DNA of 64,000 nucleotides, from assembly GCA_016927595.1 (NCBI GenBank), contig JAFGMI010000003.1, positions 40,091 through 104,090 on the forward strand. Direction: 5' to 3'. Under the pieces are notes generated by a model. The model saw only the letters and a program-made list of their open reading frames with translations, was not told the origin of the DNA and did no database searches. Source of the stretch: Melioribacteraceae bacterium. GTDB taxonomy: Bacteria; Bacteroidota; Ignavibacteria; Ignavibacteriales; Melioribacteraceae. Shown one piece after another: positions 1-9,326 of this stretch (positions within the stretch are counted from its first letter, which is position 1; each line of letters opens with the position of its first letter). A program made the position numbers and the translations under genes.

Positions 1-1
1 T

Positions 2-217
2 AGTCTGCTTATACCTTTATTCAGTTTGTCTGCAACTTTTTTAACCGGGTTTGTCCTCTTTATTGCCAGTGCTTATCTGGTATATTCATTGAAAAATATT
101 TTATACGATTTCGCAGACAGGCTTGTTATAAGAAGAGCATTTATGCTAATAAATATTTACGTATTGTGTGTAGTAGCGATTTTGATAATCGATAAACTGA
201 TATTATCAGAAATTTAG
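2..217 (+). CDS. C-terminal fragment of probable protoheme IX farnesyltransferase
   Basis: The reading frame is open back to the first bases of the window, so this is the 3' end of a gene that begins upstream; the TTG at 26 is internal. About 71 residues are visible. They hold a hydrophobic helix, a short basic stretch (FADRLVIRRAFMLINIY) and a last helix ending LIIDKLI. This pattern (a final helix after an R-rich turn, with an ID near the end) matches the C-terminus of CtaB/CyoE, the UbiA-family membrane enzyme that turns heme b into heme o for cytochrome oxidase. The next gene, 12 bp downstream, carries a cytochrome c domain, which fits a heme/oxidase locus. The catalytic Asp-rich loops lie outside the window, so the assignment rests on the tail and the context. 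Confidence 0.55.
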   Translation, partial: SLLIPLFSLSATFLTGFVLFIASAYLVYSLKNILYDFADRLVIRRAFMLINIYVLCVVAILIIDKLILSEI

Positions 218-229
218 GGAACTGAAATA

Positions 230-1588
230 ATGGATTTTTTAGATAACCTGGTGCTTCCCCAGTCCTCTCATCATATGATATTGTTAAAATATCTGCTGGT
301 ATTAACGTATCTGATTTTTATCCCGTATTTAAGTGTGCTGATCGGGACAAATATTCTTTCGGTTTATTTCAATCGTAAGGCAGATCAAACAGGCGAGAGA
401 TCCTACTATAATTTTACCAGAGAGATTATTGATATAGTTACTTTTAATAAAGTGTCTTTCATCGCATTGGGTTTTGTTCCATTGGTAAGTGCGGCACTTT
501 GTTATGCCCAGCTCCTGCATTTATCAGAAGCCGATGTTACAGGATATTTGGTTATTTCACTTATCATGATTTCAGCAGGATTTATACTTCTATTTTCCTA
601 TAAAAACAGTTTTCATCTGAAGGATTTGGTTAATGCAGCAACGTCTTCCCATAACAATGAATATAATATTAAACATGATGTGGAAGTAATAGGATCGAGA
701 GCGGAAAGAGCCAACAAGAAATACGGCGTTTATTCACTCGTATTATTCGCGTTATCTGCTTATGTTTTTATCGGTGCTGTTAAATATGCCTCTGATCCGC
801 TTAGCTGGGGATCAGTTCACTCGATCCTGGATATCTTACTATCATTTAATACATTCGTCGGATTCCTGTACTTCACTGTTGCGGCGATTTTTATTACATC
901 GGCGGTTATATTGTACATTTTTTCCGGACGGAACGATGAAGCTTCAGTAGTTGATGAGACGGTTAAAATTATTGCCCGTAAAGTTTCGTTAAGCCTGGGC
1001 TTAGTATCTGCCATTCTTTTGCCATTGTTCCTCTTGCTGAATACTGTTTTGATCCCGGAATCAGGACTTAATAACGCATCATTTCTTTTACTTATAGTAA
1101 TGCTCTTGACTGTATTGCTTTCATCAGGTTATTTTTATCTGATGATAAGGAATTCAGACTTGCACTATTCATCGTTCGTTTTGTTTTTAGTTATAGTTTT
1201 TGTAATTGCTGCAACTGTTAAAGATCAGTATGCCTTCGATACATCTACACAAAATCAGTTTATTAAGCTAACTGAGAATTATACCGAGTATCAGAAAAAT
1301 CTTAAAGAAGAACTCGGACTTTCAGTCGAAACAATAAGCGGTGCAGATATTTATAACGGCAGGTGTATTGCATGCCATCAGTTCGAAAATAAACTTGTCG
1401 GTCCGCCATACAATGATATACTGCAGAAATATGAGGGTAAAAAGGAACAGCTGGTACAATTTATTCTTAATCCTGTAAAAGTGGATCCCAACTATCCGCC
1501 GATGCCTAATCAGGGTTTAAAACCTAAAGAGGCTGAAGCAGTTACCGATTATATTATTAAGGTTTACGAAGAACAATACAAGAAGTGA
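230..1588 (+). CDS. Polytopic membrane protein with C-terminal cytochrome c domain
   Basis: The protein has 452 residues. The first ~350 contain about nine hydrophobic segments, including an N-terminal block with paired His (SSHHM) followed by a long helix. A c-type cytochrome domain follows, with CIACH at residues 379-383 as covalent heme site and a probable axial Met in PPMPNQG near 425. The domain (GADIYNGRCIACHQ ... VTDYII) is of the short class I type seen in oxidase-associated cytochromes. It is probably an inner-membrane electron carrier with the heme on the periplasmic side. I do not recognise the membrane portion as a standard oxidase subunit. The gene follows a CtaB-like gene by 12 bp, suggesting co-transcription and a role in respiration. 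The heme domain is certain; the function of the membrane part is not. Confidence 0.8.
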   Translation: MDFLDNLVLPQSSHHMILLKYLLVLTYLIFIPYLSVLIGTNILSVYFNRKADQTGERSYYNFTREIIDIVTFNKVSFIALGFVPLVSAALCYAQLLHLSEADVTGYLVISLIMISAGFILLFSYKNSFHLKDLVNAATSSHNNEYNIKHDVEVIGSRAERANKKYGVYSLVLFALSAYVFIGAVKYASDPLSWGSVHSILDILLSFNTFVGFLYFTVAAIFITSAVILYIFSGRNDEASVVDETVKIIARKVSLSLGLVSAILLPLFLLLNTVLIPESGLNNASFLLLIVMLLTVLLSSGYFYLMIRNSDLHYSSFVLFLVIVFVIAATVKDQYAFDTSTQNQFIKLTENYTEYQKNLKEELGLSVETISGADIYNGRCIACHQFENKLVGPPYNDILQKYEGKKEQLVQFILNPVKVDPNYPPMPNQGLKPKEAEAVTDYIIKVYEEQYKK

Positions 1589-1728
1589 GCGTTTTGTAAA
1601 GCTTCCCGAAAATTTTATCAGCCCGATGTGAGAATTATTCCAAGTTTACATTTGCTGAACCTGTAATTATCCGTCCGTACTTTTTTAGTTGCTTAATTTA
1701 TTTTAATTTTGCAAAAACGATTTCTCGA

Positions 1729-2586
1729 ATGCTTACAGTACTTGATGCTATTAAACTTTCAACGGAATATCTTGAGAAAAAAGGTGTTGAATCACCCAGA
1801 ATAAATTCCGAACTTCTTCTTGCTTACATATTAAAATGCAAACGTCTGGATTTATATCTCTCATTCGACAGACCTCTTCAGGATGATGAGATAAGTTTAT
1901 ACAGGGATTACATCTCAAGGCGAGGTAAAAGAGAGCCTCTTCAGTATATTACCGGTGAAGTGGAATTCTATGGCATTCGCCTGATGGTGAATAGAAATGT
2001 ACTGGTTCCCAGACAGGAAACAGAAATACTGGTAGAACATATTATTAACGATTACAAAGACCGTGAAGGAATAAATATTTTAGAGATTGGTACAGGGAGC
2101 GGCAATATCGCAATAGCACTGGCTATGAATCTGCCAAGGGCATCAGTAACAACAGTTGATATTTCACTTGAGGCGCTCAATGTTGCGAAAAATAATGCTG
2201 GTTATAATCATGTTGAGGACAGGATAAGTTTTATCCAAGGTGATATTTTAAGCGCTGAGTTCAATACGGGCATAATAAATTACGATTTAATCGTTTCAAA
2301 TCCGCCTTACGTATCATGCGGGGAAATGCCTCTGTTGCAGCGCGAAATTACTGAATACGAACCTGAAATAGCTTTAAGCGATTATAGCGACGGATTAAGT
2401 TTTTACAGAACCATTTCTGAATTTGCAGGTCACAAATTAGTTAAAGGCGGAAGAATTTATTTTGAAGCGGGTATAGGGCAATATAAAAAGGTGCAGGAAA
2501 TTTTGAAGGAAAACGGTCTGCAAAATATTAAGATAGAAATGGATTATCTTAATATTGAAAGGGTAATAATCGCGGAGAAAAAATGA
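1729..2586 (+). CDS. prmC: Peptide chain release factor N5-glutamine methyltransferase
   Basis: PrmC methylates the Gln of the GGQ loop in release factors RF1 and RF2, using S-adenosylmethionine, and so tunes translation termination. At 285 residues it has the normal size. The N-terminal helical domain (1-~85) recognises the factor. The Rossmann methyltransferase domain has the SAM loop ILEIGTGSGNIAIALA near 120-135 and the catalytic NPPYV signature at about 191-195. The ATG at 1729 has no obvious Shine-Dalgarno sequence. The stop overlaps the start of the next gene (ATGA), so translation is probably coupled through dtd. Confidence 0.93.
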   Translation: MLTVLDAIKLSTEYLEKKGVESPRINSELLLAYILKCKRLDLYLSFDRPLQDDEISLYRDYISRRGKREPLQYITGEVEFYGIRLMVNRNVLVPRQETEILVEHIINDYKDREGINILEIGTGSGNIAIALAMNLPRASVTTVDISLEALNVAKNNAGYNHVEDRISFIQGDILSAEFNTGIINYDLIVSNPPYVSCGEMPLLQREITEYEPEIALSDYSDGLSFYRTISEFAGHKLVKGGRIYFEAGIGQYKKVQEILKENGLQNIKIEMDYLNIERVIIAEKK

Positions 2587-3044
2587 GAGCATTAGTTCAG
2601 CGTGTAAGAGAAGGAGGAGTTAAAATTGTTGATCAGGGCTACAGTGAGGAAATAGCAAAAGGAATGGTTATACTTCTGGGGGTAAAGCAATCCGATGATA
2701 ATTCGGATGTTGAATTCGTTGCAGATAAATGCTGTAACCTGAGAATATTCGAAGATGAAAACGGAAAGATGAATTTATCGCTTAAGGATATTGACGGTGA
2801 AGTTTTAATAATATCTCAATTTACTCTCTATGGAGATGCGAGGCGTGGAAACAGACCCAGTTTTTCTCACGCAGCTGATCCAGCTCATGCTCAAAAAATG
2901 TATGATAAATTTGTTGAAAGAATCAAGCAGAATATTGGTAATGAAAAAGTTAGAACAGGTGTATTCGCCGCAATGATGGATGTGAAAATAATTAATGACG
3001 GACCGGTTACGCTGATGGTAACTTCAAAGGATGAGTACGATTAA
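2583..3044 (+). CDS. dtd: D-aminoacyl-tRNA deacylase
   Basis: DTD is a cytoplasmic proofreading enzyme that hydrolyses D-aminoacyl-tRNA, and also Gly-tRNA(Ala), to stop D-amino acids being lost into dead-end tRNA. The 153-residue length is typical. The family's two diagnostic motifs are intact: SQFTLYGD in the middle and the Gly-cisPro loop NDGPVTL near the C-terminus; the N-terminus MRALVQRV is also characteristic. It overlaps prmC by four bases and the next gene by one base (TAATG), as in a compact translation-quality unit. Confidence 0.95.
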   Translation: MRALVQRVREGGVKIVDQGYSEEIAKGMVILLGVKQSDDNSDVEFVADKCCNLRIFEDENGKMNLSLKDIDGEVLIISQFTLYGDARRGNRPSFSHAADPAHAQKMYDKFVERIKQNIGNEKVRTGVFAAMMDVKIINDGPVTLMVTSKDEYD

Positions 3045-3946
3045 TGCCCCGGGTGCTTGTCATATTTCTCGACGGCGTAGGTATAGGGGCAAAGGATAGA
3101 AAATCAAATCCATTCTTCAGCAAGGGTCTCAAATTTGTTGATGACGTTTTTAATGATACTCCACATAGCGGGAACAGTAGATTATCGTGTAACGGCAGCC
3201 AGCTCTTTCCCATTGATGCATGTATGGGAATTGAGGGCTTGCCGCAAAGCGGCACAGGACAAACATCAATCCTTTGTGGGGTGAATGCATCAGAAATTTT
3301 GTGTAAACATTTCGGACCCTTTCCTCACACCTTTTTACTGCCGTACATAAAACAGAAAAATTTATTTAAAGAATTAATGGACCTGGGAAAAAAGGTTTGT
3401 TTTGCAAACGCATACCCGCAGATATTTTTCGACTATCTTAATTCGGGGAAAACAAGGATAGGAGTCTTTGCAAGATCTGTTGTAGAATCTGGTATTCGAC
3501 TGAAAAACTATTCCGATGTTATTAAGCAGGAGGCAATAACTGCTGAAATTATAAATAAGGTCTGGAAAGAACGGCTGGGGTATGAGATTAATGTAATAAC
3601 TCCTCAGCAAGCTGGCGAAAACCTCCTGCGAATATGTTCACATCACGATTTTACATTATTCGAATACTTCTTAACGGATCATCTTGGACATGGTCGTATC
3701 AAAGATCACTTTGATGAAATTACTGAAGTACTTGATCAATTTATTTGCCATATCATTAAAAATTTACAGGATGATACGACGCTGCTAATTTGTTCAGACC
3801 ATGGGAATTTTGAGGACTTATCAGTCAAACAGCACACCACTAATCCCGCTTTGGGAATTTCAATTGGGCAGTATGCAAAAATGCTTGGAACTCAAATTAA
3901 ATCTTTGTACCATATAAAACCTGCAATCATGAATATTTTTAAGTGA
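3044..3946 (+). CDS. Alkaline phosphatase superfamily metalloenzyme
   Basis: This 300-residue protein has the two metal-site halves of the alkaline phosphatase/phosphoglycerate mutase superfamily. The N-terminal FLDGVGIG supplies an Asp, and SGTGQTS near residue 72 holds a likely nucleophilic Thr or Ser. The C-terminal CSDHGNFED together with a later HTTNP supplies Asp/His ligands. The family includes cofactor-independent phosphoglycerate mutases, phosphopentomutases and phosphodiesterases. It is shorter than iPGM (about 510 residues), so glycolytic mutase activity is unlikely. Its substrate cannot be told from sequence. It overlaps dtd and the comEC start, so it is translated as part of the same unit. 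Confidence 0.75.
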   Translation: MPRVLVIFLDGVGIGAKDRKSNPFFSKGLKFVDDVFNDTPHSGNSRLSCNGSQLFPIDACMGIEGLPQSGTGQTSILCGVNASEILCKHFGPFPHTFLLPYIKQKNLFKELMDLGKKVCFANAYPQIFFDYLNSGKTRIGVFARSVVESGIRLKNYSDVIKQEAITAEIINKVWKERLGYEINVITPQQAGENLLRICSHHDFTLFEYFLTDHLGHGRIKDHFDEITEVLDQFICHIIKNLQDDTTLLICSDHGNFEDLSVKQHTTNPALGISIGQYAKMLGTQIKSLYHIKPAIMNIFK

Positions 3947-6348
3947 AAAATTATCCGCTCATAAAATTTGTTATTCTGCTGTTCCCGGGAATTATCTTAG
4001 CCGAATCTTTAACCGAATCTGACTTTGTAAAATATTTTCAGGCGAATGCTCTGGTAATTATTCCTGTTGTAGTAATTTTTATGGTATTGCTTTACGAATT
4101 GTCCAGAAAAAATTTTATAACCGGTAATCTTTTAATAATGGTTATTGTACCATTCACAGCATTCTTATATACGAGTCTGAGAACAGACTCTGTAGCGTAT
4201 TATCCATTTGAGACCTCCCGGATCCGAGATTCTGAAACGTTCGGTGTTATCGAAAGTATGGAACTTCCCGGAGAAAACAGGTGGGATATGATAATAAGAG
4301 TGGATTCAGTAAAATTCAATGATAACATCTATCGGAATAAGATTGATCTTCTGCTTAAGATAAATACCGGGAATACAGATATCAATAGTCCGATTCCGTT
4401 ATATGATTCATTCAGTATCGGGGACAGAATCAAAGCCATCGGCATGATACAGAAAGCGCGTGAGCGGAGAAATCCTTTTGAATACGATTTTAATAAGTAT
4501 ATAAATTCAAAAGGTATCAGTGCATTATTGTATGTAAAAAGTTTTGAAAACATTTACATAATAGAAAATACCGGGCTAAATTATTCCAAGGTTCAATACC
4601 GATTAAGATCTTCAGTTGCACGTCTGATAGAATCATTATTTAACAGGGAAACACAGGCTTTAGTAAAAGGACTTTTACTTGCCGACAGAAAAGGGATTGA
4701 TTACGATACACGTGAAAGCTTTGTGAACGCAGGAGTAATTCATGTGCTGGCGGTTTCGGGTTTGCATGTAGGTTTTATCACATTGATATTTTTGTTTTTG
4801 TTTTCCCGGTTGAATATTAGAGTAAGAATAATGCTGACTATTCTCGGTCTTTGGTTTTTCGTGTTTTTAACGGGAAGTCCAACTTCAGTCGTCCGCGCAT
4901 CATTGATGGCGTCAATGTTGCTGCTCGGTTATTTATCGATCAGGAAATACAATGCATTAAATGCTGTGTCTCTCAGTGCTTTAATTATACTGATCTGGGA
5001 TCCTCATCAGTTATTTGATCCTGGTTTTCAGTTGTCGTTCTCCGCTGTTATTTCAATTCTGATTCTCTATCCATTGATAAAAAAGGCAATTGACAATACA
5101 AGAATAGATTCAAAATTATTCAGAAGTGCTGCTGTTTTCTTTGCAGTTTCATTTTCCGCACAGTTAGGGACACTGCCTTTCACGCTGACTTATTTTCATA
5201 AGTTATCGATCATTGCGATATTAGCAAACTTAGTTGTGATTCCTTTAATTGGTATAATTGTACCTCTGGCAATTACTTCAATATTCTTCGCTTCCACTTT
5301 GGGATTCCCGGCTCAATATTATGCAGCTGTTACCGATTTCTGCTCCGGAATTCTTTTTGAAATTGTTGATGCAGCCGGCAGCTGGGATTATTCTTTTATC
5401 CTAATTCCTCAGTTCAGCATGGTAGACGGAGCAATATATTTTACAGCATTGTTTTTTATACTTCTATTAAAAAAGTTAATGGTAAATAAACTGGCAATAT
5501 TATCTGCCTCTTTATTAATTGCTATAAATGCCTTCATATGGATGGAAATTGATAATAAGGATTTATTACCCGACAATTTATTATCCGTTGTGATGATCGA
5601 TATTGGACAGGGCGATTCATTCCTTATTAAATTTCCCGATGGTTCTGTGGCTTTAATCGATGCTGGTGAGGCTACAAAGAAATTCGATAACGGTGAAAGA
5701 GTAATAGAACCTTTACTTAATAATCTTGATATAAAAAAAATAGACATGGGATTTGTTTCCCACGTAGATGGTGACCACTACGGTGGATATATTTACCTGC
5801 TTGAAGAGAATCATGTAAGAAAAATATTTAAACCTGAACTCGATAATGCCAGAAAAAATGATGTAGAATTTGAAGATGTAATTAAGAGAAATGGAGTGCC
5901 CATAGAATATTACCATAAAGATATAATGGAAATTGGCAATTCAAGAATATATGTTCTTAACAACAGTGATAATTATTACAGTGATTCAAACGATAAAAGC
6001 GGAATACTAAAAATATACTATGGAGATTACAGCTTTCTTTTCATGGGTGATGCGGGGACTAAAGTCGAAAACGATTTATGTGATATATATGATGAATTTC
6101 TTAAATCAAATATACTGAAAGTCGGGCACCATGGCAGCAATACCAGCAGTTCGATGAGTTTTCTGAATAAAGTTAAACCCGAAATCGCCTTAATAAGTGC
6201 AGGGCAATTCAACAAATTCGGTCATCCCTCCGAAAGGGTAATGCAGAGGTTAAGAAAAATTAATACAAGTATCTGCAGGACAGACCTTGATAAAGCCGTT
6301 ATACTCCAAACCGACGGCGAAGAACTGTGGTACAGGGAATGGAAATAA
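3943..6348 (+). CDS. comEC: ComEC/Rec2 family DNA uptake channel protein
   Basis: ComEC is the inner-membrane channel that carries single-stranded DNA into the cytoplasm in natural transformation. The 801 residues show the full architecture. There are N-terminal helices and a DUF4131-like OB region (to about 210), then a competence domain with the hallmark AGVIHVLAVSGLHVGF near 265 and many membrane helices. A C-terminal metallo-beta-lactamase domain begins near 545 (VVMIDIGQGDSFLIKFPDG). Its metal motif HVDGDH (about 605-610) and GHHGSNTSS (about 727-735) look intact, so the presumed nuclease should be active. The start is GTG overlapping the preceding stop (GTGA). No other competence gene is in the window. 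Confidence 0.93.
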   Translation: MKNYPLIKFVILLFPGIILAESLTESDFVKYFQANALVIIPVVVIFMVLLYELSRKNFITGNLLIMVIVPFTAFLYTSLRTDSVAYYPFETSRIRDSETFGVIESMELPGENRWDMIIRVDSVKFNDNIYRNKIDLLLKINTGNTDINSPIPLYDSFSIGDRIKAIGMIQKARERRNPFEYDFNKYINSKGISALLYVKSFENIYIIENTGLNYSKVQYRLRSSVARLIESLFNRETQALVKGLLLADRKGIDYDTRESFVNAGVIHVLAVSGLHVGFITLIFLFLFSRLNIRVRIMLTILGLWFFVFLTGSPTSVVRASLMASMLLLGYLSIRKYNALNAVSLSALIILIWDPHQLFDPGFQLSFSAVISILILYPLIKKAIDNTRIDSKLFRSAAVFFAVSFSAQLGTLPFTLTYFHKLSIIAILANLVVIPLIGIIVPLAITSIFFASTLGFPAQYYAAVTDFCSGILFEIVDAAGSWDYSFILIPQFSMVDGAIYFTALFFILLLKKLMVNKLAILSASLLIAINAFIWMEIDNKDLLPDNLLSVVMIDIGQGDSFLIKFPDGSVALIDAGEATKKFDNGERVIEPLLNNLDIKKIDMGFVSHVDGDHYGGYIYLLEENHVRKIFKPELDNARKNDVEFEDVIKRNGVPIEYYHKDIMEIGNSRIYVLNNSDNYYSDSNDKSGILKIYYGDYSFLFMGDAGTKVENDLCDIYDEFLKSNILKVGHHGSNTSSSMSFLNKVKPEIALISAGQFNKFGHPSERVMQRLRKINTSICRTDLDKAVILQTDGEELWYREWK

Positions 6349-6404
6349 TTAATTTTACATTTAGTATATTCTCACAATTATTTTATTAATTATTACTGAT
6401 ATTA

Positions 6405-7421
6405 ATGGTAATCAAGGAAAACTATCCTCTAAAAAATCTCAACACATTTCAAGTAGATGTATCTGCAAAAAAATATATCGAAATTTCCGATATAACCGAT
6501 TTAAAGGATCTTGGTGCTCTCATCCACGACTCAAATGATGATTATATGATATTAGGCAGAGGAAGTAATGTACTATTTACTAAGGATTTTGATGGATTAA
6601 TAATCCGACCGATGCTTAAAGGAACTGAAATTATTGATGAAGATGATGAAAATGTAATCATTGAATCGGCTGCCGGTGAGATATGGGATGAAGTGGTAAC
6701 CTTCGCTGTTGAAAACGGATTTGGCGGAATTGAAAATCTTACATCAATCCCGGGTATGGTTGGTGCCGCGCCCATACAGAATATCGGAGCATATGGAGTT
6801 GAGTTGAAGGATGTATTTCAGTCGTTGCATGCTGTTGAATTGGATACCGGATCAATCCATGAGTTCAGCCCGGCAATGTGCAGGTTCGGTTACCGAGACA
6901 GTATATTTAAGGGAGAACTGAAAAATAAGTTCATGATAATATCGGTGAGGTTAAATCTCAAAAAAAATCCCAGGTTGAATATAGCTTACAAAGATATAAT
7001 GGCAAAAATGAGATCGGTTGCGGAATCGGAAATTAATATTAAGGTAGTCCGTAATGTTATACACGAGATTAGAAGTGAAAAACTTGCTGATCCTGCCGTG
7101 CTCGGAAATGCTGGAAGCTTTTTTAAAAATCCGATTATCGGGAAATCGGATTTAATGAAGATTTCTGAAGAATATACTGATGTACCTCACTACGCGGTTG
7201 ATGACGCTAAGGTGAAGATCCCTGCAGCATGGTTAATTGACAAGTGCGGTTTGAAAGGATTGAGAGAAGGTGATGTCGGAACGCATGTGAACCAGCCGCT
7301 TGTTATCGTAAATTATGGAAATGCATCTGGTCAAATGATTAAGGAATTTTCAGAAAAAGTCTCAGCCGCAGTCAAATATAGATTCGGAATACAACTCTAT
7401 TCTGAGGTAAATATTATTTAA
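6405..7421 (+). CDS. murB: UDP-N-acetylenolpyruvoylglucosamine reductase
   Basis: MurB is the FAD/NADPH enzyme that reduces UDP-GlcNAc-enolpyruvate to UDP-MurNAc in the cytoplasmic phase of peptidoglycan synthesis. It has 338 residues, the size of the E. coli type. It shows the FAD-binding GRGSNVLF near 47-54, IPGMVGAAPIQNIGAYG near 115-130 and the catalytic GNAGSFFKNP near 235, whose Ser is the proton donor. The gene stands 56 bp after comEC and 16 bp before the MFS transporter gene, so it could share a transcript with either. Confidence 0.95.
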   Translation: MVIKENYPLKNLNTFQVDVSAKKYIEISDITDLKDLGALIHDSNDDYMILGRGSNVLFTKDFDGLIIRPMLKGTEIIDEDDENVIIESAAGEIWDEVVTFAVENGFGGIENLTSIPGMVGAAPIQNIGAYGVELKDVFQSLHAVELDTGSIHEFSPAMCRFGYRDSIFKGELKNKFMIISVRLNLKKNPRLNIAYKDIMAKMRSVAESEINIKVVRNVIHEIRSEKLADPAVLGNAGSFFKNPIIGKSDLMKISEEYTDVPHYAVDDAKVKIPAAWLIDKCGLKGLREGDVGTHVNQPLVIVNYGNASGQMIKEFSEKVSAAVKYRFGIQLYSEVNII

Positions 7422-7437
7422 CTAAATATGGTGTTTT

Positions 7438-9009
7438 ATGAATGATTTACTCGTAGTCTTTATTGGATTAGCTGTTATAGCATACATCTTCTTTGTCCTT
7501 GGAACGACACGTATAGCGATAACAAAAGGACTTAATGCAGTTATGTGGTTTGTCTTCTCACTGATATTGCCTCCTGTTGCCTATCTTCTTGCGATAACAC
7601 TTTCTAAAAGTGATTCGATGATCAGTAACGAAAATACTTTTTTTGAGAAAATTATTCTGGACTTGTCGCAGCCATTTATCGACCTTGCACATACATCACG
7701 TGCTTTGCTGGGTGTAAATATTTCGTATGTACTGGAAGGATTAACGTATTTCGGTGTCGTATCACTGCTTGCAATATTTTTTAATGATTTTATAAAATTG
7801 GATGATATCGATGCCGGGAGAATGGTCGGTATTTTAACAGCTGGAATTACCATCGCGATGCTGTTCCTGGGTGCTACCGTTGACTGGATTGGCTTACGGA
7901 AATCTCTGCTGATCGCTCTATCGTTAATGCTCGTCGGAAGGATACTTCTGACGGTTTCACCCGATTTAGGTGTAAGTGGAATATGGAATTCCGCACACAT
8001 ATTTGCTATGCTCGGTATATTAGGCATTATTTTAGGGTATGGTATATACCAACCTGCAGCTTATGCAGGAGTTAAACAGTTAACAACTCCTAAAACTGCT
8101 GCCATGGGTTATGCAATGCTTTATGCATTAATGAACCTAGGAGGATTCCTGCCCGGAATAATCTCGCCGCCTATAAGAAAAGCCTTTGATATTACCGGTG
8201 TATTCTGGGTATATGTCGGACTTACGGTCGCAGGGATACTCGTTGTTTTTTTTGTTATCACAAATAAAGCTATGGCAAAAGCCGTGGAGGAAATAAGACG
8301 GGAAGGCGGCACATTAAAAGACGAGAAGGAAGAAAACGATTTAGCGGATTTATCAACAAAGGAGAAAATACAATACTATATAAAGAACTTTCCACTAAAG
8401 GATTTAAGATTTCTGTTCTTTATTTTTATGCTGATTCCGGTTCAGACTTTATTTGCACATAATTGGCTTACATTGCCTATGTATACCAGCAGGGCTTTTG
8501 AGGGATTTGTCAGTGAAAACTTTGAATTCTTTGTGAATCTGAATCCGATACTGATTTTCATTTTAACTCCTATGGTTACTGCATTCACTTCAAAAAAGAA
8601 CACCTATAACATGATGATCATTGGAACCCTCGTAATGGCGGCTCCTACGTTTATACTTGTATTCGGACCGAACTTTTATACTTTAATGGGCTATCTTGTG
8701 CTCATGACCTTTGGAGAAGCGATGTGGCAGCCCAGATTCCTGCAATGGGTAGCAGAGATAGCACCGAAAAATATGACGGGCATTTACATGGGAATAGGGC
8801 AGTTTCCATGGTTTCTGACGAAGGTAGTAACTTCATTGTATTCCGGATGGTTCTTAATGCAGTATTGTCCGGCAGATATACCTCCTTCTGAAATGAATAC
8901 TGAAATTATGTGGCTCATATACGGTTTTATTGCAATCATTTCCCCAATAGCTCTTTTTCTTGCCAGGGGATGGATGGTGAAAGGATTCAAAACAAAACAC
9001 GAATCATAA
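7438..9009 (+). CDS. Major facilitator superfamily transporter
   Basis: The protein has 523 residues with about 12-14 membrane helices and a polar central loop of ~50 residues (about 280-330, rich in K/E and ending near IQYYIKNFPLKDLRF), the usual MFS domain linker. An extra N-terminal helix precedes the bundle. The long stretch KTAAMGYAMLYALMNLGGFLPG in the first half recalls the POT/PTR oligopeptide and related MFS subfamilies, but I do not see the ExxER signature of true POT carriers. Substrate unknown. It starts 16 bp after murB, which does not by itself imply a cell-wall substrate. Confidence 0.8.
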   Translation: MNDLLVVFIGLAVIAYIFFVLGTTRIAITKGLNAVMWFVFSLILPPVAYLLAITLSKSDSMISNENTFFEKIILDLSQPFIDLAHTSRALLGVNISYVLEGLTYFGVVSLLAIFFNDFIKLDDIDAGRMVGILTAGITIAMLFLGATVDWIGLRKSLLIALSLMLVGRILLTVSPDLGVSGIWNSAHIFAMLGILGIILGYGIYQPAAYAGVKQLTTPKTAAMGYAMLYALMNLGGFLPGIISPPIRKAFDITGVFWVYVGLTVAGILVVFFVITNKAMAKAVEEIRREGGTLKDEKEENDLADLSTKEKIQYYIKNFPLKDLRFLFFIFMLIPVQTLFAHNWLTLPMYTSRAFEGFVSENFEFFVNLNPILIFILTPMVTAFTSKKNTYNMMIIGTLVMAAPTFILVFGPNFYTLMGYLVLMTFGEAMWQPRFLQWVAEIAPKNMTGIYMGIGQFPWFLTKVVTSLYSGWFLMQYCPADIPPSEMNTEIMWLIYGFIAIISPIALFLARGWMVKGFKTKHES

Positions 9010-9326
9010 AATGCTGGGGTCAGCGCAAAAATTCCGAAACCGTTATTTTTAATAGGCAGTAAGGTAAAGATGTCAGGTATCTGGTTGACAAAGTAAGTAT
9101 ATTTTTAATTTTAGTGAAACCAATGCTCGAACAAATTTGGGAGTTGCAAAAAATACTTTCAAGACGGTCCCATGTTTTTTATGTACATCATAAATTTATG
9201 TTTAACAGAATTTCATTCCCGTATTAATTTAATTCTGTAAGTATTAAGTTTAATTATGTTGAACATTTTATTTTTTATTTCGATTATAAACTCTGATCTC
9301 AAAAAATGTGAGGATCCGAAATAAAG
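9010..9326. other. Intergenic region of 317 bp
   Basis: No convincing gene, tRNA or structured RNA is seen. It is very AT-rich toward the 3' side. An imperfect stem, acagaatt at 9205-9212 with aattctgt at 9231-9238, could mark the end of the preceding transcript but lacks a T-run. A TTGACA at 9085-9090 has no -10 at good spacing. A GAGGAT ribosome-binding site lies just before the ATG at 9327. Confidence 0.5.

Noticed and set aside
1704..1711. TAATTTTG before prmC as a Bacteroidetes -7 element
   Set aside because: It fits TAnnTTTG, but no TTTG-type -33 box is found at the right distance and other promoters in the window are sigma-70-like.
5409..5747. Long minus-strand open frames within comEC and other genes
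   Set aside because: They are opposite-frame shadows of well-supported genes, with no family match and no ribosome-binding site.
9085..9113. TTGACA in the gap before the sensor kinase as a promoter
   Set aside because: No -10 element lies at 16-18 bp; the best AT-rich box is at 13 bp.
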